Source of the DNA: Hydrogenothermaceae bacterium
GTDB lineage: Bacteria > Aquificota > Aquificia > Aquificales > Hydrogenothermaceae
Assembly (NCBI GenBank): GCA_026418535.1
Contig: JAOABC010000007.1
Span: forward strand, 604 to 62,706
DNA length: 62,103 bases
Direction: 5' to 3'
Part shown: positions 8,151 through 19,690 of the stretch, piece by piece
Layout: each line of letters begins with the position of its first letter
Position numbering within the stretch: the stretch's first letter is position 1
The notes under the pieces: generated by a model
The model's database searches: none
The model's input: only the letters and a program-made list of their open reading frames with translations
Told to the model about the DNA's origin: nothing
Translations under genes and position numbers: made by a program

Positions 8151-10201
8151 ATATATCCTTTGTATGGAGTCTACTACTCTCTTTTCTGCTTTTCTACAGT
8201 GGGAGTTTTGCAAATCCTGAAAATCAGAAAAAGGAAGAAGTTCAACAAACAAAGAAAACAAAGAAAGTTCTCCTCAACTTCAAAGATGCAGAGATATCAG
8301 ACATAGTGGATTTTATGTCTGAGATTACTGGAAGGAACATTATTCTGTCTCAGGATGTAAAGGGAAAGATATCTCTCACATCTTCCAAGCCTGTATCTAT
8401 AGAAGAGGCTTATAATCTATTCACTTTGATCCTTGCCATGAACGGGTACTCTGTTATAGAAGACAGAAACTTTGTCCGGGTGGAGCTATCTTCAAACCTA
8501 AATGTCCTACCTGCTGAAGCAAAAGTGTACTCTGGAGAGATGGAGTTTTTTATCTACACGGCTGAAAACACAAACGCCAATGAGCTGTTGAACACCATAA
8601 GACCATTCCTGAGTAAAGCTTCAAAGGTGTCAGTTAGCATCCAGTCAAATGCACTGGTTGTATACGAGATAAAGGCTAACCTTTCAAAGATAAAGGATAT
8701 GTTAAAGCTTTTAGACAGTAAAGAGAAGGTAGGAGCTCTGTATATATACTATTTAAAGTATGCGAATTCGGAGGAGATAAACAAAACTATAACTCCGATC
8801 ATCCAAGTGATGCAAAGGAATAAACAGAGCTTGATAGTCTCCCCTAACAAAGACAGCAACAGTATAGTGATATTTGCTGATGAGCCTACTTACAAGGAGA
8901 TAATAGAGATCATATCCCAGCTGGATACAGAGAGGGTCATAACAGAAGGTAGGAACTACTTTATAATACCTCTGAAGTTTACTACTGTAAACGAGATCAG
9001 TAGGTCTCTCCAATCTCTCTTTACCGGAGCCTCTCCTGTGCTACCTCAAACCCAGGCAAGTCTACTATCTCAACAGCCGTCTCAACCTCCTCTACCCCAG
9101 CAGACCACTCAGCCAACAGACAGGTTTACCGCTACTCAACCTCTTCCATCTTCAACCTCTCAGACCACTTCCTCCCTTGCCCAACAGACTCAGCAGATAC
9201 CAGCTATAACAACCAAGGAAGGGGTGAGGATAGGTTTCGATGTTGGTACGAACTCAGTGATAGTCTACGCAACAAAGTCTGAGTACGAAGGGCTTAAGAG
9301 ATTTATAGAGAACTTGGATGTAAGAAGAAAACAGGTTCTGATAACCGCCACTGTAGTGGAAGCATCCACGAAGAACTTGCTGCAGATAGGAGTCAGATGG
9401 CAGGCTGTAGGAGAGAAGGGAGGAGTTAGTTTTAGAGGGGGTACCCTGGAGAGTCTCTACCAGTCCTTTCTATCTGGTAGCTTTCTTCTTGGCTTTGTAA
9501 ACACCTATGGAAAGACAGTTTCAGTTGGTGGGAGTTCCATCTTCTTTCCAGACCTTGCTTTACTTTTCTCTTTACTTGAGAGTGGAACGGGTTTTAATAT
9601 CGTCTCAAACCCAAAAGTGTTAACCTTAGACAACCAAGATGCTGAGATAAAAGTAGGAAACGTTATACCTTTTGCCAGTGGTGTGAAGTTTGATATAAAC
9701 GGCCAGCCTATCGTAACTTACGATTACAAAGAGGTAGGTCTCACACTAAAGACAGTCCCAAGAGTCTCCTCAGCTGAGACTCTCCGGCTTAGCTTGAAAC
9801 TGATACTACAGGAAGTGACAGACTACATCAGACCTACTGTTGGGAACATATCTTATGCAGTTCCTGTAACCTCAAACAGGTCTCTGGACTCTGATGTAGT
9901 GGTTGAGAATGGACAGACGATAGTGATAGGAGGGCTTGTAAGTGATAAGAACATAAAAACCCAAGACCAAGTCCCAGGTTTGGGAAGTATACCTATACTA
10001 GGAAACCTGTTTAAATACAGAACAGACTCTAAAGAGAAGACTACTCTCTTTGTATTTTTAACCCCTTACATCATTTCCTCTCCGGAAGAGCTTTCCAAGA
10101 TAACCCAAGAGCATCAGAGAATCTCAGAAGAGATAAACAGAAGGATAATGGAAAAAGAGAGAAAAAAGACTACTCCGGATACGGAAGAGATAAAATGGTG
10201 A
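8147..10201 (+). CDS. gspD: T2SS outer-membrane secretin GspD
   Basis: 684 residues with a signal peptide. N0 (VLLNFKDAEISDIVDFMSEI) and the N1-N3 repeats follow, then a Gln/Pro/Thr/Ser-rich linker at about residues 300-345, and the secretin core. The core ends with the conserved VPGLGSIPILGNLF and LFVFLTPYII. It forms the outer-membrane gate of the T2SS. The low-complexity linker inside the N-domain region is longer than usual. The start overlaps the stop of the Rpn gene (ATGA), so translation of gspD may depend partly on ribosomes finishing that broken gene. No clear pilotin-binding S-domain is visible at the C-terminus. Confidence 0.95.
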   Translation: MNISFVWSLLLSFLLFYSGSFANPENQKKEEVQQTKKTKKVLLNFKDAEISDIVDFMSEITGRNIILSQDVKGKISLTSSKPVSIEEAYNLFTLILAMNGYSVIEDRNFVRVELSSNLNVLPAEAKVYSGEMEFFIYTAENTNANELLNTIRPFLSKASKVSVSIQSNALVVYEIKANLSKIKDMLKLLDSKEKVGALYIYYLKYANSEEINKTITPIIQVMQRNKQSLIVSPNKDSNSIVIFADEPTYKEIIEIISQLDTERVITEGRNYFIIPLKFTTVNEISRSLQSLFTGASPVLPQTQASLLSQQPSQPPLPQQTTQPTDRFTATQPLPSSTSQTTSSLAQQTQQIPAITTKEGVRIGFDVGTNSVIVYATKSEYEGLKRFIENLDVRRKQVLITATVVEASTKNLLQIGVRWQAVGEKGGVSFRGGTLESLYQSFLSGSFLLGFVNTYGKTVSVGGSSIFFPDLALLFSLLESGTGFNIVSNPKVLTLDNQDAEIKVGNVIPFASGVKFDINGQPIVTYDYKEVGLTLKTVPRVSSAETLRLSLKLILQEVTDYIRPTVGNISYAVPVTSNRSLDSDVVVENGQTIVIGGLVSDKNIKTQDQVPGLGSIPILGNLFKYRTDSKEKTTLFVFLTPYIISSPEELSKITQEHQRISEEINRRIMEKERKKTTPDTEEIKW

Positions 10202-10827
10202 AATATCTCCTTTATGGTACTGCCACCCTTCTGCTTGTCAGTTTCTTACTTCTCTCCACCTTCCCAAAGTTTCTTTTCTTAGACAGAATCTTGATGAAAA
10301 GTGGGATATTCTTGCTGGCTGATGGGATTGAAGAGGGCATACTCTCTATGAAACTAAAGAACGTAAGGTTATACCATCAGAACACTCTTCTTCTGAAAGA
10401 TGGGGATTTAATGGTAGGTCTGTCCTTAAGTGGGTTAAAGTTGGACATCAACTGTGGAGATAAGTTGTCCTATCTCAATATATCCATATCTAAAGACTTC
10501 CAAGGGGAGTTTAAGAATCTTTCCTGTCTGACTTACGCATCTTATGTGGATGGTAAGCTCTACTCTAGAGATGGAGTATTTGGGAAGCTTAACCTAGGGG
10601 GGATAAAAGCTCAGGGTAGGAGTATAAAAAGTTTCGAGATAGAGTTTAAAGGCAACACCTTTTTCTTTAAGGGAGATGTAGAGGGATTTGAGGTAAGTGG
10701 CTCTGGGAATCTATCTTACCAGGAGGATAATCCTCTAAACAGTAAAATAAACGCAGTAGCGTCATCTATTGGCTATAGTATAACTATATCCGGAACTATC
10801 TTAAACCCTCGCATAGACTTAAGATGA
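10195..10827 (+). CDS. Predicted T2SS accessory protein, GspN-like
   Basis: 210 residues with one N-terminal membrane helix (about 4-24, LLYGTATLLLVSFLLLSTFP), followed by an all-beta periplasmic region with repeated short strands. This matches the size and layout of GspN-type proteins (AsmA-like fold). It overlaps gspD by 7 bases and gspK by 4. No GspC is present in the operon, so this protein might take over the link between inner and outer membranes; that is inference. Confidence 0.5.
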   Translation: MVKYLLYGTATLLLVSFLLLSTFPKFLFLDRILMKSGIFLLADGIEEGILSMKLKNVRLYHQNTLLLKDGDLMVGLSLSGLKLDINCGDKLSYLNISISKDFQGEFKNLSCLTYASYVDGKLYSRDGVFGKLNLGGIKAQGRSIKSFEIEFKGNTFFFKGDVEGFEVSGSGNLSYQEDNPLNSKINAVASSIGYSITISGTILNPRIDLR

Positions 10828-11678
10828 TCATAGTTTTAGTTTTGATGATGTTCATGAGCTTTAGCTACTATGTTGTGGATACCTACAGCAGGGTAAACTC
10901 AGCAAACAGGATCGTAGTCTCTGTATACCAAAAACAGCAAGCTTACTATGTAGCCTCTTCTGTGTTTGAAGTGGTTAAACTACTTCTGGAGATAGACGAT
11001 AAGACAGTAGATACTCTAAAAGACAGTTGGGCTAATCCTTTAAACTTTGAGAAGGATGGAGTAAAGGTTGAGGTGACTATCTACGATGAAAACCGGTATG
11101 TTAACCTAAACGGTGTGAAAGACCCTCACTACCGGAAAGTGGTAGAGAACCTCTTTACTAACCTCAACATCTCCCCATCTTACTTAGAAAGGCTACTTGT
11201 TTGGGTTGGGAAGAAGGATGGATATATCTCAGACAGATACCCTCCAAAGAAGAAAGATCTGGACTCTCTGTACGAGCTACAGTTTATAGGCCTAAAGGAT
11301 GAGGATATGTTAGGTAAGATGGTAAGTAACACTTTCTACCCTGGATTACTCTCCACATCCACTGTCTACACCCAAGGAAGGATAAACATAAACACAGCCC
11401 CCATTTGGGTTTTGATGAGTCTTGATGAGAAGATAAACCAGCCTTTAGCATCCAAAATAGTGGATCACAGGTCAAAGAATCCCTTTAAAACGGTAAACGA
11501 CTTAGTTTTGGTAGAAGGTTTTAACTTTGATATACTATATAGGATACAGAACTTTATAGATGTTAAATCTGATGTATTCCATATAAGGATAAAAGTCTTT
11601 GTTGGTGATACGCTCATGCAGGTAGACTACGTCTACAGTAGAAGTAGTAAACAGGTTCTATATGTTGAGATTATATAG
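10824..11678 (+). CDS. gspK: T2SS minor pseudopilin GspK-like
   Basis: The N-terminal hydrophobic helix is followed by a large soluble domain with the GspK hallmarks: YDENRYVNLN near residue 90 and RININTAPIWVLMSL near residue 190, then a helix-hairpin-helix-like stretch. GspK caps the pseudopilus tip. The predicted protein starts directly in the helix (MIIVLVLMMFMS) and lacks the basic leader and Gly-Phe prepilin peptidase site. No ATG, GTG or TTG start is available upstream in frame for at least 11 codons. Either processing is unusual or the true start codon is non-standard. Confidence 0.75.
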   Translation: MIIVLVLMMFMSFSYYVVDTYSRVNSANRIVVSVYQKQQAYYVASSVFEVVKLLLEIDDKTVDTLKDSWANPLNFEKDGVKVEVTIYDENRYVNLNGVKDPHYRKVVENLFTNLNISPSYLERLLVWVGKKDGYISDRYPPKKKDLDSLYELQFIGLKDEDMLGKMVSNTFYPGLLSTSTVYTQGRININTAPIWVLMSLDEKINQPLASKIVDHRSKNPFKTVNDLVLVEGFNFDILYRIQNFIDVKSDVFHIRIKVFVGDTLMQVDYVYSRSSKQVLYVEII

Positions 11679-11712
11679 TGATGGATTATAAATTCTGTTA
11701 AGGAGAATAAAG

Positions 11713-12117
11713 ATGAGAACAGAGAGAGGGTTTACACTAATTGAGCTTTTGGTAGTTATAATAATCCTTGGACTTCTTGCAGCTTTAATAGTTCCAAGGA
11801 TTACAGGTAGAGTGGATGAGGCAAAGATAGAGACTACCAAGGTTCAGCTTAAGTCATTAAAAGATGCCTTAGAACAGTATAAACTTGACAACGGAAACTA
11901 TCCAACCACAGCTCAAGGTCTAAAAGCACTGGTAGAAAAGCCAAACACTCCCCCAGTTCCAACTAGATGGAAACAGTACCTTGATAAACTTCCGAAGGAT
12001 GGGTGGGATGAAGAGTTTATTTATCTTTCCCCCGGAGTGAACAAACCTTATGACATCCGGTCAAAAGGTCCAGATAAGACAGAAGGAACAGAGGATGATA
12101 TAAGTGTGTGGCAGTAG
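11713..12117 (+). CDS. gspG: T2SS major pseudopilin GspG
   Basis: 134 residues with prepilin leader MRTERG cut before FTLIELLVVIIILGLLAALIVP (Glu at +5 of the mature chain). The C-terminal signature is that of GspG (NGNYPTTAQGLKALVEKP and the calcium-loop region DGWDEEFIYLSPG). It forms the shaft of the pseudopilus. RBS AAGGAG at 11700-11705. The 34-base gap before it is the largest in the operon and may allow extra expression of the major subunit. Confidence 0.95.
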   Translation: MRTERGFTLIELLVVIIILGLLAALIVPRITGRVDEAKIETTKVQLKSLKDALEQYKLDNGNYPTTAQGLKALVEKPNTPPVPTRWKQYLDKLPKDGWDEEFIYLSPGVNKPYDIRSKGPDKTEGTEDDISVWQ

Positions 12118-12385
12118 AGGTTTCACCCTCTTAGAGATGTTAATAGCTATATCGGTTATAGGTATAACCTTCACCGTAGGCTATAACCTACTCTACAAAG
12201 CCCAGTCTGATTTTGAGTATACCCACAAACTCTTGAACAACTTCCTCTACCTTAACTCTAAGATAAAACAGGGAAACACTTCAGACTTAAAGAAAACTGA
12301 GAAAGAGCTCCAAGGATATCCGATAAAAGAGATAACCTATGAGAGAGAAGGTATATATCTCAAAGTGTACATCCAGAAGAATTAG
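12104..12385 (+). CDS. Minor pseudopilin, GspI/GspH-like
   Basis: 93 residues with prepilin leader MCGSRG before FTLLEMLIAISVIGITF. Start GTG at 12104 lies inside the end of gspG (14-base overlap). The globular part is only about 65 residues, short for GspH and closer to GspI. Assignment to I rather than H is uncertain. Confidence 0.7.
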   Translation: MCGSRGFTLLEMLIAISVIGITFTVGYNLLYKAQSDFEYTHKLLNNFLYLNSKIKQGNTSDLKKTEKELQGYPIKEITYEREGIYLKVYIQKN

Positions 12386-12875
12386 AGCCTTTACTCTAGT
12401 AGAGGTTCTGATAGTCCTGACCCTGCTAGGTCTGGTTTTCTCCCTTATATCGTTTAGCTTCTACAACTCCATAAACTCCTCTATTTATATCTCTCAAAAA
12501 GCTGTAGAGGTAGAGAACTTTGCAAAATTCTATTGGGACTTTCAGAGGAGGTTTTCAACATCTAATTGGATATTCATAAAAAAAATTGGTAGTAATAACT
12601 ACATTATCACTCTGTACAATACATCCGGAGAGTTTTCAAAAGGTCTAGTTAAGTCTGTCTATTTTGTAAAGGATGGTTATCTATGGTACTATGAGTTTCC
12701 TTACGTGTTTGGAGATCCACTGTTTTACGAAGAAAACAAGAGTATAGAACTTTTACCCTTGAAAAGCCTTCAAATCGAGGTGATCTCTCAAGATAAAAAG
12801 TTAGATGAATTTAACGGAAAGTCTGAAAATATAAGGATGAATGTAAACCTGAATGGAACAGAACTTTCCTTTTAG
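12339..12875 (+). CDS. Minor pseudopilin, GspJ-like
   Basis: 178 residues. The class III signal is RRIRA before FTLVEVLIVLTLLGLVF, with Ala in place of the usual Gly at -1, and Glu at +5 retained. The ATG at 12339 gives a 17-residue leader and a 47-base overlap with the previous gene. A non-standard ATT at 12381 would give the usual short leader. Size and position before gspF suit GspJ. Confidence 0.65.
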   Translation: MREKVYISKCTSRRIRAFTLVEVLIVLTLLGLVFSLISFSFYNSINSSIYISQKAVEVENFAKFYWDFQRRFSTSNWIFIKKIGSNNYIITLYNTSGEFSKGLVKSVYFVKDGYLWYYEFPYVFGDPLFYEENKSIELLPLKSLQIEVISQDKKLDEFNGKSENIRMNVNLNGTELSF

Positions 12876-12881
12876 GATTGT

Positions 12882-14075
12882 ATGATGATGAAAGAGTTCT
12901 ACTACGAAGGATACCTGGGAGAGAAGAAAGTAAAGGGTTCAATAAAAGAAAAGGACAGACATTCCACCATTCTCAGACTTAGGGAGCAGGGTATAGTTCC
13001 TATCCAGGTGTATGAGAAGGAAAACAGGTACAACTACTCCAACCTCTTAACAAAGAAGCCCTCAGAAGAAGAGCTCTCTTTTGCCTTCTTACAGATGCAC
13101 ACCCTCCTAAAGAGTGGCGTACCCCTTACAAGAGCACTACAGCTAGTTTCATCTCAAATTGAAAATAACCAGTTATCCTACTCTCTCCTTCGTATCAAAT
13201 CCGGTATTGAATCGGGTAAGTCCATATCTGACAGCTTCAAAGAAGAGAGGATTTTCCCAGAATACATCTCTAACATGCTAAAGTCTGCCCAAACAGGAGA
13301 AAACTTAGAGATCATATTCCGGATAACCTCTGACTTTCTCTCCACAGTCTACCAGATAAAGAGCAGAATAGTCTCAGCCCTCATCTACCCAGCTGTTGTG
13401 ATAGTCTTCAGCTTTCTGTCAGTGTTGATTGCAACCACGTTTGTAGTCCCAAAGATAGCCTCTGTGTTGAGCAGTTTCGGTAAAGAACTTCCTCTTATAA
13501 CCAAGGTGGTATTACTCCTGTCTAAAGTGTTCAGCTATCTGGTCTTTTTACTTCCAGTTCTCCTGCTTGGGTTTATACTGAAGGATAGATTTATCAGTAG
13601 GGTCTCTTACGATAGGTTTATTCTTAGGTTACCGGTGGTAGGAAAGATAGTCCTGTTTTTCAACATCTCCCGGTTTGCCCGTATTCTCTCTATCTCTCTC
13701 TCATCTGCCACTCCCTTACCAACTGCTATAAACATGGCAATAAACAGTCTATCTAATCAGTTTTTAAGAGAGAGAATAGACAGTCTTAAGGGTGAGATTT
13801 TGAAGGGTAAGTCTCTAACCTCAGTCCTCTCAAAGGCAGATGTCTTCCCAGAGCTGTTTATAAATCTGTTAAAAACAGGAGAGGAGAGCTCAAAACTGGA
13901 AGAGATGCTTTTTACAGCCTCCGAAGTCTACACAAGACAGATAGAGAGAACAGTAGACAGATGGCTAAGGCTGATAGAGCCTTTAGCTATGACTCTGATA
14001 GGGATAATCATAGCTGTTATTGTGATAAGTGTTATACTACCTATGACGGAGCTGTCTATTGGTGTGAGGAGATAG
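12882..14075 (+). CDS. gspF: T2SS inner-membrane platform protein GspF
   Basis: 397 residues, polytopic. Two T2SSF domains are visible: the first begins FAFLQMHTLLKSGVPLTRAL, the second FARILSISLSSATPLPTAI. Hydrophobic segments lie at about residues 170-190, 210-230 and 370-392. This is the usual length for GspF/PilC. The last gene of the operon, followed at once by a terminator. No prepilin peptidase gene (gspO) is present in the window. Confidence 0.93.
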   Translation: MMMKEFYYEGYLGEKKVKGSIKEKDRHSTILRLREQGIVPIQVYEKENRYNYSNLLTKKPSEEELSFAFLQMHTLLKSGVPLTRALQLVSSQIENNQLSYSLLRIKSGIESGKSISDSFKEERIFPEYISNMLKSAQTGENLEIIFRITSDFLSTVYQIKSRIVSALIYPAVVIVFSFLSVLIATTFVVPKIASVLSSFGKELPLITKVVLLLSKVFSYLVFLLPVLLLGFILKDRFISRVSYDRFILRLPVVGKIVLFFNISRFARILSISLSSATPLPTAINMAINSLSNQFLRERIDSLKGEILKGKSLTSVLSKADVFPELFINLLKTGEESSKLEEMLFTASEVYTRQIERTVDRWLRLIEPLAMTLIGIIIAVIVISVILPMTELSIGVRR

Positions 14076-14106
14076 GCGGTGGACTTAAGTCCACCGCTTT
14101 CTGTTT
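14076..14106 (+). terminator. T2SS operon terminator
   Basis: A perfect 22-bp palindrome (GCGGTGGACTT and its complement, 14076-14097) is followed by TTTCTGTTTT. It starts right after the gspF stop and separates the operon from the convergent yajC gene. Confidence 0.85.
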
Positions 14107-14397
14107 TCATTTTTGTTCCTCTTCCTGATAGTAAGAGGACACAGAAGGTTTTAATACTCTTATAAGACAGCCTTCACACACTTTCAAGGTCACTGTTTTC
14201 TCTTCTATAGACTTTATCTCTCCTACTATTCCTCCTGTGGTGACTATTTTATCTCCCTTTTTAAGGTTGGACAGAAACTCCTCGTGTTTCTTCCTCTGCT
14301 GCTGCTGGGGACGCCATAGAAGGAAGTAGAATATACCAAGTAGCAGCACCATCCAAACTATAGCACTTATTAAACCACCTATAGGGTCACCTTGCAT
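14107..14397 (-). CDS. yajC: Preprotein translocase subunit YajC
   Basis: 96 residues with one N-terminal membrane helix (AIVWMVLLLGIFYFLLWRPQQQQRKKHEEF), then the YajC core LKKGDKIVTTGGIVGEI. YajC associates with SecDF-SecYEG. The next genes, secD and secF, usually follow yajC but here there is only the T2SS terminator. Two cysteines close to the end (VCEGC) are unusual. A good RBS (AGGAGGTGG) precedes the ATG. Confidence 0.93.
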   Translation of the reverse strand: MQGDPIGGLISAIVWMVLLLGIFYFLLWRPQQQQRKKHEEFLSNLKKGDKIVTTGGIVGEIKSIEEKTVTLKVCEGCLIRVLKPSVSSYYQEEEQK

Positions 14398-14475
14398 GAA
14401 ACCACCTCCTAAAGATTTTTATCTTAACTTCTCTTTATATATCTTCTTACTGAAGTTCTCATCAATGCTCATTAC

Positions 14476-17147
<2,672 letters not shown>

Positions 17148-17157
17148 CTTTCCAAGG

Positions 17158-17186
17158 TTGCCCAGAACTGGCCAAAACTGTATAAT
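17158..17186 (+). promoter_or_regulatory. Sigma-70-type promoter of the acyltransferase fusion gene
   Basis: TTGCCC at 17158-17163, a 17-base spacer and TATAAT at 17181-17186. It points away from the alaS promoter, so the 126-base gap is a divergent promoter region. Confidence 0.65.
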
Positions 17187-17229
17187 TTTAGGAGAGTTAT
17201 AGGAAACTTTAAATGGAAGAAGGTAGGAA

Positions 17230-19662
17230 TTGTTTGGGATAAGAGAGGGTGAGAACACTGCTTTTATATACAGAGGGGAAAAGATATCTTACAATCAGCT
17301 TAGGGAAAATGTCTCTAAACTATCTTCTCTGCTTAAGATAAACCAGGAAGACAGGGTCATAATACTCTCGGAAAATAGTCCTTACTGGGTATATGCTCTC
17401 TTCGCTGTTTGGTGTAAAGGTGGGATAGCAGTTCCTATTGACTTTATGAGTAGCAGGGAGGATATAGAGTACTTTTTACAGGACTGTAAACCATCTGTGG
17501 TTATCACCTCAAAAGATAGGTATCAGATTGTAAGAGGGATAGAGAACCTTCCGGAAACATTAGTGGTTAATGGTCTAGACTTTAGTAACCTTACTCCTTC
17601 TGAGTGTGAAGATTCTTTCTCGGGGGATGGAATAGCCTTGATACTCTATACCTCTGGGACTACTGGGAAACCAAAGGGAGTTGTTCTCAGTTTTGACAAT
17701 CTACTGTCCAATATAGAGAGTGTTGAGAAGGTAGGGATAGCCACATCTAGAGATAAGACCCTTGCTATATTGCCTTTCCATCACTCTTACCCCCTCATGG
17801 TGAGTCTTCTCATTCCCTTACAGCTAGGTGCAACAGTAGTATTTTTGGATAAACTCACTCCAGAAGAGATACTTAAGAAGTTTCAAGATTATAAGATCAG
17901 CATACTTATAGGTGTCCCTAGACTGTACAGCCTCTTTCACAGGAGAATATTTGATAGAATAAACTCAAACAAGCTTTTGAAGACTATCTATAGAGTAGTC
18001 AAACTTACCGGTAGTCAGAGTGTAGGTAGGTTTGTGTTTAATAAAGTTCATCAACAGTTTGGTGGTAATGCTAAATACTTTGTAAGTGGCGGTTCTAGAC
18101 TTGATTTAGATGTGGCAAGGGATCTGTGGACTCTTGGTTTTAATGTGGTTGAGGGATACGGACTTACAGAGACGTCCCCTATAGTCTCCTTCAACCCTCC
18201 AGATAAAGTAAAACTCGGCTCTGTTGGTAAGGTTATAGAGGGTGTTGAGGTAAAGATAAAAGATGGTGAGATTCTGGTAAATGGTAGAAATGTATTCAAA
18301 GGCTACTACAAAAGACCGAAAGAAACATCGGAGGCTTTTGAGGACGGTTTCTTCAAAACAGGAGACCTTGGCTACATAGATGAGGAGGGCTACCTGTACA
18401 TAACAGGAAGGAGAAAGGAAATAATCGTCCTTCCAAACGGGAAGAATGTAAATCCGGAAGAGATAGAGAACCAGATACTGAAAGAATTCCCCATCGTAAA
18501 GGAGGTGGCTATAGTCCAGAGGAATGGACAGCTGTTTGCCATCCTTTATCCAGACTACGAAGTTGTAAAGAGAGAAAGAATAGTGAATCTATACCAGACC
18601 ATCAAGTGGAGCGTGGTAGATAAGTATAACCTAAAGGCAGTCCCCTATAAAAAGATAAACGGCTTCACCATCGTAAACAGAGAGCTTCCAAAGACAAGGC
18701 TTGGTAAGATCCGGAGGTTTATGTTAGACCAGTTCTTGGTTAAGGAGCAGGAAACGAGGCAGGTGTCAGAGCCGGAGGACGATCTCTATCAGCAGATTAA
18801 AACATACCTGAAAAACTATACAGGTGTTACCCCATATCCAGACTCCCACATAGAGATAGACCTTGGACTTGACTCACTAGGTAAGGTGGAGTTTATAACT
18901 TTCTTAGAGATTAGCTTTGGCTTGGAAATTCCGGAAGACTTCTTACTGGACAACCCAACCGTCGAGAAGGTATACATATCTGTAAAAGATAAAGTTTCGA
19001 AGGTTGAAGTTTCAGAAGTAGACTGGTCTAAAATATTAAACCAAGATTTGAAGGTAGAGTTTTGTGAGAACTGTCTTACCCTGTATATGAAGCCTTTGTT
19101 AAAGATCGTGTTAAAACTCTACAACAGACTGTCTGTAAAAGGCCTGGGAAATATACCTAACTCTCCTGTCATATTTGCTCCAAACCACCAGAGTTATCTT
19201 GATGGTTTTCTTATGATAGCTTCCCTTCCATCTAATGTTTTGAAGAAGACATACTTCTTGGCTGAAGAGAGTTACTTTCAGTCCACCCTAAGGAGGTTTA
19301 TCGCCAGGAAGTCTGGGATAGTTTTGGTAAACATAAACAGGAACTTAAGGGAATCCCTTCTTAGGTCTGCTGCTGTTTTAAAGAGAGGGAAGAACATAGT
19401 TATATTTCCTGAGGGTGCAAGGACTAGGGACGGAACACTCCTCGAGTTTAGGAAAAGTTTCGCTATCCTGTCTAAGGAGTTGTCTGTTCCCATAATTCCT
19501 GTTGTTATAAAGGGTGCTTTTGAGAGCTTACCTATACATGCAACCATCCCAAAACCCTTAACTATCTCTGTAGAGTTCCTTAAACCAGTATATCCAGAAA
19601 GCAAAGACTACAACCAGATAGTTATGGAAGTTTACAACCTCATAAGAGATAGAATAGAATAG
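17230..19662 (+). CDS. Fusion: acyl-CoA/ACP synthetase, acyl carrier domain and PlsC acyltransferase
   Basis: 810 residues with three modules. (1) AMP-forming ligase, about 1-505: the P-loop YTSGTTGKPKG is at 140-150, the GYGLTE motif and TGDLGYIDEEGY follow. (2) Carrier domain, about 515-590, with Ser549 in GLDSLGKVEF for phosphopantetheine. (3) PlsC acyltransferase, about 620-810, with NHQSYLD at 652-658 and FPEGARTRDG. The order implies that a free fatty acid is activated, loaded onto the tethered carrier and passed to a lysophospholipid or glycerol-phosphate acceptor. E. coli Aas has the same outer activities in reverse order and no carrier domain. The start is TTG at 17230 with AGGTAGGA upstream. 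All key residues are present. Confidence 0.92.
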   Translation: MFGIREGENTAFIYRGEKISYNQLRENVSKLSSLLKINQEDRVIILSENSPYWVYALFAVWCKGGIAVPIDFMSSREDIEYFLQDCKPSVVITSKDRYQIVRGIENLPETLVVNGLDFSNLTPSECEDSFSGDGIALILYTSGTTGKPKGVVLSFDNLLSNIESVEKVGIATSRDKTLAILPFHHSYPLMVSLLIPLQLGATVVFLDKLTPEEILKKFQDYKISILIGVPRLYSLFHRRIFDRINSNKLLKTIYRVVKLTGSQSVGRFVFNKVHQQFGGNAKYFVSGGSRLDLDVARDLWTLGFNVVEGYGLTETSPIVSFNPPDKVKLGSVGKVIEGVEVKIKDGEILVNGRNVFKGYYKRPKETSEAFEDGFFKTGDLGYIDEEGYLYITGRRKEIIVLPNGKNVNPEEIENQILKEFPIVKEVAIVQRNGQLFAILYPDYEVVKRERIVNLYQTIKWSVVDKYNLKAVPYKKINGFTIVNRELPKTRLGKIRRFMLDQFLVKEQETRQVSEPEDDLYQQIKTYLKNYTGVTPYPDSHIEIDLGLDSLGKVEFITFLEISFGLEIPEDFLLDNPTVEKVYISVKDKVSKVEVSEVDWSKILNQDLKVEFCENCLTLYMKPLLKIVLKLYNRLSVKGLGNIPNSPVIFAPNHQSYLDGFLMIASLPSNVLKKTYFLAEESYFQSTLRRFIARKSGIVLVNINRNLRESLLRSAAVLKRGKNIVIFPEGARTRDGTLLEFRKSFAILSKELSVPIIPVVIKGAFESLPIHATIPKPLTISVEFLKPVYPESKDYNQIVMEVYNLIRDRIE

Positions 19663-19690
19663 ATACAACTTCTAGGCAGGGAGATTTTAG

